Under the pieces are notes generated by a model. It did no database searches, was not told the DNA's origin, and saw only the letters and a list, made by a program, of their open reading frames with translations. A program made the position numbers and the translations under genes. A DNA stretch of 64,000 nucleotides from Nocardioides sp. CFH 31398 (GTDB lineage: Bacteria > Actinomycetota > Actinomycetes > Propionibacteriales > Nocardioidaceae). Location of the stretch: assembly GCF_022436705.1 (NCBI RefSeq), contig NZ_JAKUHT010000001.1:291685-355684 (forward strand), given 5' to 3'. Below, piece after piece: positions 53,241-64,000 of the stretch. How positions within the stretch are numbered: the first letter of the stretch is position 1; every line of letters starts with the position of its first letter.

Positions 53241-54298
53241 AGCCCTTCCGCGAGCGCAACCCCGTGATCATCGGAGCCCTGGGCTTCGCGCTGATCGCCG
53301 CCATCATGACGGCGGCGTTCCGCGCCAGCGACCTGCCGATCATCGGCGGCGGCGACATCTACTACGCCGCCTTCTCGGAGGCCGGCGGCCTCCAGGCCGA
53401 CGACGAGGTCCGTGTCGCCGGCGTCCGGGTCGGCGTCGTCGAGGACGTCTCCGTGGACGACGACGAGGTCATCGTCCGCTTCCGGATCGAGGAGGACACC
53501 GGCTTCGGCGAGGAGACCGGCGCCTCCATCCGCATCAAGACCCTGCTCGGGTCGATGTTCCTCGCGCTCGAGCCCGCGGGCGACGGCCAGCTCGCCGCGG
53601 GGGAGACGATCCCGCTGGAGCGGACCACGTCCCCGTTCGACGTCGTGGAGGCCTTCGAGGGCCTCGGCGACACCACGCTGGAGCTGGACTCCGACCAGCT
53701 CGCGGACTCGTTCACGGTCCTCTCCGACCTGACCCGCAACACCCCGCGCTCGTTCCGCCGCACCCTGCGCGGCGTCTCCGAGATCTCCGAGACGATCGCG
53801 TCCCGCGACGACGAGCTGGACGAGCTGCTGGGCAACCTCGAGGACGTCTCGGGCGTCCTGGAGGCCCGCGACGACGACATCGTCACCCTGATGGAGGACG
53901 CCGACGTGCTGTTCCGGGCGATCGTGGCGCGGCGCCAGGCGATCAGCGACCTGCTGGACGCGACGTCCGAGCTCTCCGTCGAGCTGACGACCCTGGTGCG
54001 CCAGACCCGCGGCGACCTGAAGCCGGCGCTGGTCAAGCTCGGGAACGTGGAGGACACGCTGCTGCGCAACGGCGACAACCTCGACGAGAGCCTGCGCCTG
54101 ATGGTGCCCTTCTACCGGGTCTTCCAGAACACGCTCGGCACCGGGCCCTGGTTCGACACCCTCATCGAGAACTTCCCCAACTCGGTGCCCGACCTCGTCC
54201 CCGAGGGCGGGGGCCTCGGCGGCGGCACCGGGCGGGTCGGCCCGGGCGAGCCCGCCGACCGGCCGGCGCAGCAGGGACGTCAGGGGGTGGCACGGTGA
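53237..54298 (+). CDS. mceC: Mce family protein C
   Basis: A 353-residue Mce protein. The ATG 53237 overlaps the mceB stop; a GTG 12 bases upstream in frame is less likely. An N-terminal anchor, MCE domain (EAGGLQADDEVRVAGVRVGV) and an acidic helical region rich in Asp, Glu and Leu are followed by a Gly/Pro tail. It continues the mce series. Confidence 0.9.
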   Translation: MKPFRERNPVIIGALGFALIAAIMTAAFRASDLPIIGGGDIYYAAFSEAGGLQADDEVRVAGVRVGVVEDVSVDDDEVIVRFRIEEDTGFGEETGASIRIKTLLGSMFLALEPAGDGQLAAGETIPLERTTSPFDVVEAFEGLGDTTLELDSDQLADSFTVLSDLTRNTPRSFRRTLRGVSEISETIASRDDELDELLGNLEDVSGVLEARDDDIVTLMEDADVLFRAIVARRQAISDLLDATSELSVELTTLVRQTRGDLKPALVKLGNVEDTLLRNGDNLDESLRLMVPFYRVFQNTLGTGPWFDTLIENFPNSVPDLVPEGGGLGGGTGRVGPGEPADRPAQQGRQGVAR

Positions 54299-55485
54299 AG
54301 TACCTCGCCTCCCTGGGCCGCTTCGCGGTGCCGATCATCATCCTGGCGCTGGTCGCCGGCGCCGCGGTGCTGGTGCTGCGCACGCCCGACCGCACAGAGA
54401 TCACCGCGTACTTCCCGCGCACCATCTCGATCTTCGAGGGCAGCGACGTCCGGGTCCTCGGCGTGCCCGTCGGGAAGGTCGAGACCGTCGAGCCCGAGGG
54501 CACGCAGGTCAAGGTGAAGATGTACGTCGACCAGGAGGGCGTGCAGGTCCCCGACGACGCGTCCGCGGTGATCATCGCCCCGTCGGTGGTGGGTGACCGC
54601 TACGTGCAGCTGACCCCGGCCTTCTCGGAGGGTGACACGCCGATGGCGACGGGCACCACGCTCGACGAGGACCGCACCGAGGTGCCCCTCGAGCTCGACC
54701 AGATCTACGACGGTCTGAACGACCTCAGCGTCGCGCTGGGCCCCGAGGGCGCCAACGCGAACGGAGCCCTGTCGGACCTGCTGACCCAGACGGCCCGCAA
54801 CTTCGGCGGGCAGGGCGAGCGGTTCAACCAGACCGTGACCGACCTCGGTGCGCTGACGCAGACGCTCGACAACAACAAGGAGAACCTGTTCGACAGCGTC
54901 GACAACATCGACGGTTTCGTGCAGACGCTCGCCGACAACGACCAGACCGTCCGTGACTTCTCGGACTCCCTGGCCGACGTGTCGGACCTGCTCGCCGACG
55001 AGCGGGAGGACCTGGGCGAGGCGCTGGACAACCTCGGGACCGCCACCACCGCCGTCTCCCGCTTCGTGCGCAACAACCGCCAGCAGCTCGGCCGCAACAT
55101 CCGCGGGCTGCGCGACGTCACCCAGATCCTGGTGGACCGCCGCGTCGAGCTCGACGAGGTGCTGCGGACGGCGCCGATCGCCCTGAACAACCTCGGCGGC
55201 ACCTACAACCGGGACGCCGGCACCCTCGACACCCGCGCGAACCTCCAGAACGGGCTCGAGGACCTGATCCGTGACCCGGCGAACAGCCTGTGCACCCTGC
55301 TGAACCTGGAGGGCCCGGACTCGGTGGAGCGCTGCCAGGACCTGCTCGGACCGATCATCCCCGAGCTGCCCGCCGCCAGGACCGCGCCGCTCGGACAGGG
55401 CGCCGGCGGCGGCTTCCGGACCCTCGCCGAGCGCGAGACGTTCGACCCGACGCTCGGTGGCCTGGTGGAGGTGAGCGACCGATGA
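54295..55485 (+). CDS. mceD: Mce family protein D
   Basis: A 396-residue Mce protein with an N-terminal anchor, MCE domain (EGSDVRVLGVPVGKVETV) and long helical domain. The GTG at 54295 overlaps the mceC stop. The C-terminal part contains CTLLNLEGPDSVERC, with two Cys. It overlaps mceE by four bases. Confidence 0.9.
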   Translation: MKYLASLGRFAVPIIILALVAGAAVLVLRTPDRTEITAYFPRTISIFEGSDVRVLGVPVGKVETVEPEGTQVKVKMYVDQEGVQVPDDASAVIIAPSVVGDRYVQLTPAFSEGDTPMATGTTLDEDRTEVPLELDQIYDGLNDLSVALGPEGANANGALSDLLTQTARNFGGQGERFNQTVTDLGALTQTLDNNKENLFDSVDNIDGFVQTLADNDQTVRDFSDSLADVSDLLADEREDLGEALDNLGTATTAVSRFVRNNRQQLGRNIRGLRDVTQILVDRRVELDEVLRTAPIALNNLGGTYNRDAGTLDTRANLQNGLEDLIRDPANSLCTLLNLEGPDSVERCQDLLGPIIPELPAARTAPLGQGAGGGFRTLAERETFDPTLGGLVEVSDR

Positions 55486-57101
55486 GGACGCCGCTGCACC
55501 GGTTGAGGGCGATCGGCCTGGCGCTGGTCGGGATGCTCCTGCTGAGCTCCTGCGACTTCAGCATCTACTCGATCCCGCTGCCGGGTGGCCCCGACACCGG
55601 GGACGACCCGATCACCATCACCGCGGAGTTCCGCGACGTGATGGACCTGGTGCCCCAGACCAACGTCAAGGTGGACGACGTCGACGTCGGACGCATCACC
55701 GACATCACGACCCGCGACTACCGCGCCTTCGTGACGATGGAGATCCAGGGCGACCTCGACCTGCCGACGACGACCTTCGCCCGGATCCGCCAGACGAGCC
55801 TGCTCGGCGAGAAGTTCGTCTCGCTCGACCCGCCGGCCGGCTCCGAGAACACGGTGTCGGGGGACGTTCTGGAGGACGGGGACGACATCCCGATCGAGCA
55901 GACCGGCCGCAACCCGGAGGTCGAGGAGGTCTTCGGTGCGCTGAGCCTGCTGCTGAACGGTGGCGGCATCGGCCAGCTCGAGGTCATCACCCGCGAGCTG
56001 AACGCGGCCCTGGGAGGGCGTGAGCCCGAGCTGCGCTCCGCCCTGCGGCGGCTGAACCGTTTCGCGACGGTCGCGGACGACAACTCCGACGACATCATCG
56101 ACGCCATCGACTCCCTCAACGAGCTGTCGAAGTCGGCCAACGCGCAGACCGACACGATCAACCTGGCGCTCGACGAGATCCCCTCCGCGACCCTGTCGCT
56201 GGACCGTCAGCGCGACGACCTGGTCGAGGCGCTGACGTCGCTCGACGAGCTCAGCGACGTCGGGGTGGACGTCATCCGTGCCTCGAAGCAGGGGACCATC
56301 CGGTCCCTCGAGCTCCTCGAGCCCGTGCTGCGCGAGCTCGCGAACGCGGACGACGACCTGGCGTTCTCGATCCAGACGTTCCTCACGTTCCCGTTCGTGG
56401 ACGAGACCGTCGGTCGCGACCCGCAGGTCGCGCGGTCCATCCAGTTCGGTGACTACGTCAACCTCGACATCCAGCTCGACCTCAAGCTGGGGAGCGCCGG
56501 TGACCTCATCGACGTCGTGTGCGACGAGATCGACTCCCTGGTCCTCAAGCGGCTGATCGAGAGCGGGCTGCCGCTCGACCAGATCCGTGAGCTCGTCAAC
56601 GCCATCTGCGACAGCGGGGCCGTCGACGCGATCCAGCAGTGCCTGGACGACCTGGGCACCGGCGAGCCCACGCTCGAGGAGATCCTCGGCTGCGTCGGCG
56701 ACGTCGGCGCGGAGATCCCCGACCTCATCCAGTGCGACGTCCTCGGCACGCTCTTCCCCGGCCTCTGCCCCGAGGGCGGCGGCGGAGCCGGCGGCGGTGG
56801 CGGCGGTGGCCGCCTGCCCGTCGACCCGACCGAGCCGTTGCTGCCCGACCTCCCCGGCCTGCCCGGCGGCGGCGGTCGCGGCGGGGGCGGCGGGGGCGGC
56901 GGAGGCGGCGGCCTCCTCGGCGACGACGGGCTGGGCGGGCTGCTGCCCCGCGCGGCCCCGGCGTCCCCCGTCTACGGCGGGGAGCTGGCCGACGACTGGG
57001 TCGACATGGACGACCTGGCACGGGCCTACGACGCCGACCTGACCGGACTGCTCGTCCCCGGCGTCACCCGCGCCGCGCTGCCCGGAGGTGAGGGCCGGTG
57101 A
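55482..57101 (+). CDS. mceE: Mce family lipoprotein E (LprK-like)
   Basis: A 539-residue protein with a lipoprotein signal: basic start, hydrophobic stretch and lipobox LLSSC with Cys24. The MCE domain follows (VPQTNVKVDDVDVGRITDI), then a helical region. It ends in a Gly-rich, Pro-rich low-complexity stretch (residues ~425-485). The one lipidated member of the six is always mceE in actinobacterial loci. Position and lipobox agree. Confidence 0.92.
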   Translation: MRTPLHRLRAIGLALVGMLLLSSCDFSIYSIPLPGGPDTGDDPITITAEFRDVMDLVPQTNVKVDDVDVGRITDITTRDYRAFVTMEIQGDLDLPTTTFARIRQTSLLGEKFVSLDPPAGSENTVSGDVLEDGDDIPIEQTGRNPEVEEVFGALSLLLNGGGIGQLEVITRELNAALGGREPELRSALRRLNRFATVADDNSDDIIDAIDSLNELSKSANAQTDTINLALDEIPSATLSLDRQRDDLVEALTSLDELSDVGVDVIRASKQGTIRSLELLEPVLRELANADDDLAFSIQTFLTFPFVDETVGRDPQVARSIQFGDYVNLDIQLDLKLGSAGDLIDVVCDEIDSLVLKRLIESGLPLDQIRELVNAICDSGAVDAIQQCLDDLGTGEPTLEEILGCVGDVGAEIPDLIQCDVLGTLFPGLCPEGGGGAGGGGGGGRLPVDPTEPLLPDLPGLPGGGGRGGGGGGGGGGGLLGDDGLGGLLPRAAPASPVYGGELADDWVDMDDLARAYDADLTGLLVPGVTRAALPGGEGR

Positions 57102-58420
57102 TCACCCGTCGTACGAAGCTGCAGCTCCTGGTCTTCGCCGTCATCACCCTGCTCGGCGTGGCCTTCGTCGGTGGCCGCTACGCCCAGCTGGACCGGCTCG
57201 TCGTCGACCGCAGCTACACCGTGACCGTCGACCTCGCCGACTCCGGCGGGTCGTTCACCGGCGGGCTGGTGGCCTACCGGGGTGTCAAGATCGGACAGGT
57301 CGGTGAGCTGACGCTGACCGAGCGGGGCGTCGAGGCGGACCTCGTCATCGAGGACACCTACGACGACATCCCGGCCGACAGCGACGTGGTGGTCGGGAAC
57401 CGGTCGGCGCTGGGCGAGCAGTACATCGAGCTCCAGCCCACGACCGACGAGGGCCCCTTCCTGCAGGACGGCGACGTCATCGCACAGGACCGGACCACGA
57501 CGCCGCTGCCCGTGGAGACCCTGCTGTCCAACGTGTCGTCCACCGTGAGCTCGGTCGACGAGGACGACCTGCGGACCGTCGTGAGCGAGCTCGGCGACGC
57601 CTTCGCCGGCACGGGCCCCGACCTGCAGCAGATCATCGACACCGGCAACTCGTTCATCGAGACCGCGGACGAGAACTTCGGGACCACGGCGAACCTCATC
57701 GAGAACGCCAACACCGTGCTGTCGACCCAGCTCGACAACCAGGACGACATCCGCTCGTTCGCGACCGACCTCAGCCTCTTCTCGACCACCCTGGCCGGCG
57801 CCGACGACGACCTGCGCCGGGTGATCGACACCGGCGGGGCGACCGCGAACCAGCTGCGGACCTTCCTCGAGCAGAACGACGTCCCGCTGGGCCGCCTGCT
57901 CGACAACCTGGTCACCACGGGCGAGATCGTCGTCCGCCGGCTGCCGAACATCCAGCAGTTCCTCGTGCTCTACCCCTACGTGGTGTCGGGCAGCTTCACC
58001 GTCGTCACGCAGGACGGCCGCGACGGGCTGAAGGACGCCCACTTCGGCCTGGTGCTGACCAACGAGCCCCAGTTCTGCACCCAGGGCTACAAGCTCGCCG
58101 ACCGGCCCATCACGAGCAACTTCCCGCCGACGGAGCGTCAGCGCGACCCGCAGACCGAGCGCGGCGACATCCCGATGGAGCAGGACGCGCGGTGCACCCT
58201 GACCCCCGCGCAGGGCAACGTGCGCGGTCAGCAGAACAACCCGCCGCGCCTCGTGCCCTGGGACTCGCGCCCGACCGTGGCGACCTACGACCGCGACTCG
58301 GGCCGTGTCCGCTGGGGCAGCGGGGACGACGCCGCGACGACCACGAGCCGCGCGCCCGAGGCGCTGGGCGACAACGCCTGGTCGTGGCTGCTCATGCGGC
58401 CCCTGACCGGCGGCGAGTGA
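57098..58420 (+). CDS. mceF: Mce family protein F
   Basis: A 440-residue last member of the set, with an N-terminal anchor, MCE domain (GSFTGGLVAYRGVKIGQVGE), helical region and a longer C-terminal part ending in a soluble Arg/Asp/Thr stretch. The GTG at 57098 overlaps the mceE stop. Completes A-F. A gap of 90 bases follows before the associated genes. Confidence 0.9.
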   Translation: MITRRTKLQLLVFAVITLLGVAFVGGRYAQLDRLVVDRSYTVTVDLADSGGSFTGGLVAYRGVKIGQVGELTLTERGVEADLVIEDTYDDIPADSDVVVGNRSALGEQYIELQPTTDEGPFLQDGDVIAQDRTTTPLPVETLLSNVSSTVSSVDEDDLRTVVSELGDAFAGTGPDLQQIIDTGNSFIETADENFGTTANLIENANTVLSTQLDNQDDIRSFATDLSLFSTTLAGADDDLRRVIDTGGATANQLRTFLEQNDVPLGRLLDNLVTTGEIVVRRLPNIQQFLVLYPYVVSGSFTVVTQDGRDGLKDAHFGLVLTNEPQFCTQGYKLADRPITSNFPPTERQRDPQTERGDIPMEQDARCTLTPAQGNVRGQQNNPPRLVPWDSRPTVATYDRDSGRVRWGSGDDAATTTSRAPEALGDNAWSWLLMRPLTGGE

Positions 58421-58510
58421 GGCCGGGCCGGCTCGGGCGCGCCGGTCGTCCCGCCTGCGGCGCCCCAGGTCGGGGCGCTAGCCTCGCCGGGACCGAGGGA
58501 GGGAGCCGTC

Positions 58511-59212
58511 GTGGCCGCAGGTGAGCGCCCGTCGGGCGGCACCGCCCGTCCGACGCGCAGGACCGTTCCTGCCCGGACGGCGAGCGCGCTCGTCGCGGCC
58601 GCCGTCGTCCTCGCCCTCGTCACCGCCGGCGTCCTGGTCTGGACGTTCGCGTCCCGCTCCTGGGTGGTCGTCGACCGGGAGGTCGCGGGCGACCAGGCCG
58701 AGGTCCAGGCCCAGCGCGACGAGCTGATGGAGATCGGTCGCCAGTTCGTGCTGCGGCTCGGCACCTACGGACCGGACGGGCTCGAGGACGGCAAGCTGAC
58801 CGAGTACGGCCAGAGCGTGGGCGAGCTGCTCACCCCGTCGTTCCGCGACGGGTTCGAGGAGTCGCTGCCGCTCGTCGAGCAGCAGGTCGCCGACTCCCGG
58901 GTGTCCCGCCGCGCCGAGGTGCTCGGCACCGGCGTCGCGGAGATGTCGGACGACGACGCGGCCGTGCTCGTGGCCGGGACGTTCACGGACTCGCTGGAGG
59001 GCGAGCCAGTCGGCCAGCCGGTGCCGCTGCGTCTCCGGGTCGAGCTGGTCCGGGTCGAGGGGGAGTGGCTGGTCGACGACTTCGCCGGGGTCTCGCCCCC
59101 GCAGGAGCAGCAGCCGGTCGACCCCGACCTGCCCCTGCCCTCGCAGCAGCCCGGCCAGGGCGGCCAGCAGGGTCAGCAGGGCCAGCAGGGCCAGCAGGGG
59201 GGTGGCCGGTGA
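58511..59212 (+). CDS. Mce-associated membrane protein
   Basis: A 233-residue protein: a basic N-terminus, one membrane helix (about residues 25-47), then an extracytoplasmic domain of about 130 residues (VVVDREVAGDQAEVQAQRDE...), ending in a Gln/Gly-rich tail (GQQGQQGQQG). This is the pattern of Mce-associated proteins (Mam/Mas) that stabilise Mce complexes. The GTG start is 90 bases after mceF, and it overlaps the next gene by four bases. Confidence 0.75.
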   Translation: MAAGERPSGGTARPTRRTVPARTASALVAAAVVLALVTAGVLVWTFASRSWVVVDREVAGDQAEVQAQRDELMEIGRQFVLRLGTYGPDGLEDGKLTEYGQSVGELLTPSFRDGFEESLPLVEQQVADSRVSRRAEVLGTGVAEMSDDDAAVLVAGTFTDSLEGEPVGQPVPLRLRVELVRVEGEWLVDDFAGVSPPQEQQPVDPDLPLPSQQPGQGGQQGQQGQQGQQGGGR

Positions 59213-60189
59213 CCCCGAGCTGGTACGACGTCCTCGACGTCGCCCCCGACGCCACGACGGACGAGATCCGCGCGGCGTGGCGAGCCGAGGTCGCCGACCT
59301 CGACCCGACCGACCGCCGCTTCGCCGTGCTCAACCGCGCGGCCAAGGTCCTGCTGGACCCGGACGCCCGCGCGGCGCACGACGCCGAGCTCGCGGAGCAG
59401 GCCGAGGACGACGAGGACGCCGTCCCGGAGCCCGGCGACGCGGCGGCCGGGGTCGCGGCGCGCCCGGCGGCGGGCCGCGCCGGGGGGGCCGGGGGGGGCC
59501 CCGGGCGCCCGGCCGTCGCGGCGGAGGCGGCTCCCGCGGACGGCCCCGCCGCCCCGAAGGAGGCCGCCCGGGGGAAGGCCGTCCCGAAGAAGACGGCGCA
59601 GAAGAAGCCCGCGGCGAAGAAGCCCGCCCCGAAGAAGCCCGCGGGGGAGAAGCCGGTCCTGACCAAGACGACGGACCCCGCCCCGGCCGGCGAGCGTCGC
59701 CCGCTGTGGGTGGCCCTCGTCGCGGGGGTCCTCGCCGTCCTGCTGGCGGCGCTGTCGGTGTGGGTGCTCACCGACTCGACCCCGACCGCCGAGCTCGACG
59801 ACGAGGTCGGCGACGCGCAGGCGGCCGCGGAGCGGGCGATCGTCCCGGTGCTGTCGTACGACGCCACCGACCTCGAGGCGGGCCGCTCGACCGCGCTGTC
59901 GTACCTGACCGAGGACTTCGGCCAGGACTACGCCGAGATCTTCGACGGCCTGATCGAGGGCAACGCGGAGGAGATCGGCGCGCGGGTGCAGGCGACGCTC
60001 CTGGCCTCGGCGGTGGTCCGGACCGACCCCGAGGTCACCCGCGTCCAGGTGCTCGTGTTCGTCGACCAGCAGACGACCAACGACCAGCTGGCGACGCCGC
60101 GCACCGACTCGAACCAGGTCACGGTGACGATGGAGCGGGTCGACGACGAGTGGCTGGTCGACGACCTCGACACCGGCACGGCGGGCTGA
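59209..60189 (+). CDS. degenerate J-domain protein fused to Mce-associated domain
   Basis: A 326-residue protein. Residues ~1-60 look like a DnaJ J-domain (WYDVLDVAPDATTDEIRAAW, RFAVLNRAAKVLLDPDARAA), but the HPD motif is replaced by LDP, so Hsp70 activation is not expected. A long Ala/Pro/Lys-rich linker follows (KKPAAKKPAPKKPAG), then one membrane helix (~165-188) and an extracytoplasmic Mce-associated domain. Long G/C runs at 59480-59520 could hide a sequencing error but the frame stays open. Confidence 0.75.
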   Translation: MTPSWYDVLDVAPDATTDEIRAAWRAEVADLDPTDRRFAVLNRAAKVLLDPDARAAHDAELAEQAEDDEDAVPEPGDAAAGVAARPAAGRAGGAGGGPGRPAVAAEAAPADGPAAPKEAARGKAVPKKTAQKKPAAKKPAPKKPAGEKPVLTKTTDPAPAGERRPLWVALVAGVLAVLLAALSVWVLTDSTPTAELDDEVGDAQAAAERAIVPVLSYDATDLEAGRSTALSYLTEDFGQDYAEIFDGLIEGNAEEIGARVQATLLASAVVRTDPEVTRVQVLVFVDQQTTNDQLATPRTDSNQVTVTMERVDDEWLVDDLDTGTAG

Positions 60190-60323
60190 CCTGCACCGAT
60201 CCGCCGGCACGCCGGGCGCCCGGGGGAGCAGCGCGCCCGTCCACCGCGCCAGGCGCAGGTGCTTGACCTGGGGGCGTGCGACCGGGATCATCGTCGAGAC
60301 GTTCGAGTTCAGGCGCCACCGTC

Positions 60324-60352
60324 TTGTGGTGCCCTCGACCGGCATGTACTGT
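60324..60352 (+). promoter_or_regulatory. rpoB promoter
   Basis: TTGTGG (60324-60329), 17 bases, TACTGT (60347-60352); leader of about 95 bases. The 265-base gap after the previous gene holds this promoter, a weak GC dyad near 60213-60239 and nothing else I can name. Confidence 0.65.
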
Positions 60353-60454
60353 GTGCAGTTGCGTCTGCCCTCAGATGCCTGATCGCCTGTCCGGTGGCCG
60401 ATCTCGTGGTGGGCAGGGACGCACACACCTTCAGATCAATCCTGAGGACGGATC

Positions 60455-63922
<3,468 letters not shown>

Positions 63923-64000
63923 CCGGCGCCGGGGGGGGCCCCCCCGGGGGCGCCCCCCCCGGCCCCCCCCACCCAACACCCCCAAAATAAAAAAACCAAC
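63923..64000. other. low-quality contig end
   Basis: After the rpoB stop the sequence is long runs of G and C, then A-rich bases (CCCAAAATAAAAAAACC), unlike any rpoB-rpoC spacer. It looks like an assembly or read-end artefact, not biology. Confidence 0.75.

Overview
The window is one stretch of chromosome from a high-GC actinobacterium. Gene content and protein sequences look most like Nocardioides or a close relative (Propionibacteriales), but this is judged from recalled family resemblance, not from a search. Supporting signs are a menaquinone-type respiratory chain, hadA-hadB beside rpmG, a complete mce lipid-uptake locus next to rplJL and rpoB, GTG/TTG starts and dense ATGA/GTGA start-stop overlaps. 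The last ~70 bases (after rpoB) look like a damaged contig end, not genome.

Layout. 1-8141: the end of a nuo operon (nuoH tail, nuoI-N) running into a polyprenyl diphosphate synthase gene for the menaquinone tail. 8142-12640: an accessory island with a 61-residue Trp/Arg-rich peptide, two membrane PH-domain proteins, an ABC ATPase, an ABC permease and a 64-residue membrane protein, bounded downstream by a strong hairpin. I read it as a leaderless bacteriocin locus of the aureocin A53/lacticin Q type; it is the most interesting item in the window. 12647-20404: phoX with a probable PHO box, rarD, a small secreted protein, korAB behind an iron-box-like operator, yajQ, tRNA-Tyr. 20459-31783: two small unknowns, a FAD/NAD(P) protein, menB, an adenylate cyclase, a fumarylacetoacetase pair, an MHS transporter, an acyl-CoA dehydrogenase, a START-like protein, a membrane protein and a thiolase. 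31840-37284: YdeP-type molybdoenzyme, pirin, 3-methyladenine glycosylase, amidase. 37367-43811: tRNA-Thr, tRNA-Met, rpmG, hadA, hadB, murB, three paralogous Gly/Pro/Gln-tailed membrane proteins, adenosine deaminase, aspartate aminotransferase, tRNA-Trp. 43845-47966: secE, nusG, rplK, rplA, L10 leader, rplJ, rplL. 48279-60189: mce locus (ATPase, two YrbE permeases, six Mce proteins, two Mce-associated membrane proteins). 60455-63922: rpoB.

How the parts work together. NuoH-N form the membrane arm of complex I, which reduces menaquinone; the prenyl synthase and MenB (23218) serve menaquinone synthesis. KorAB makes reduced ferredoxin from 2-oxoglutarate. HadAB and MurB serve fatty acid and envelope synthesis, and the mce locus imports lipids or sterols. 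The ribosomal and RNA polymerase genes form the usual secE-nusG-rplKA-rplJL-rpoB block, here interrupted by mce.

In the island, the peptide would be the killing agent made without a leader. The ABC pair and the PH-domain proteins would export it and protect the producer, and the terminal 64-residue protein may add immunity. A perfect dyad just before the peptide's ribosome site and an 18-bp hairpin just after its stop codon suggest that peptide and export/immunity genes are expressed at different levels.
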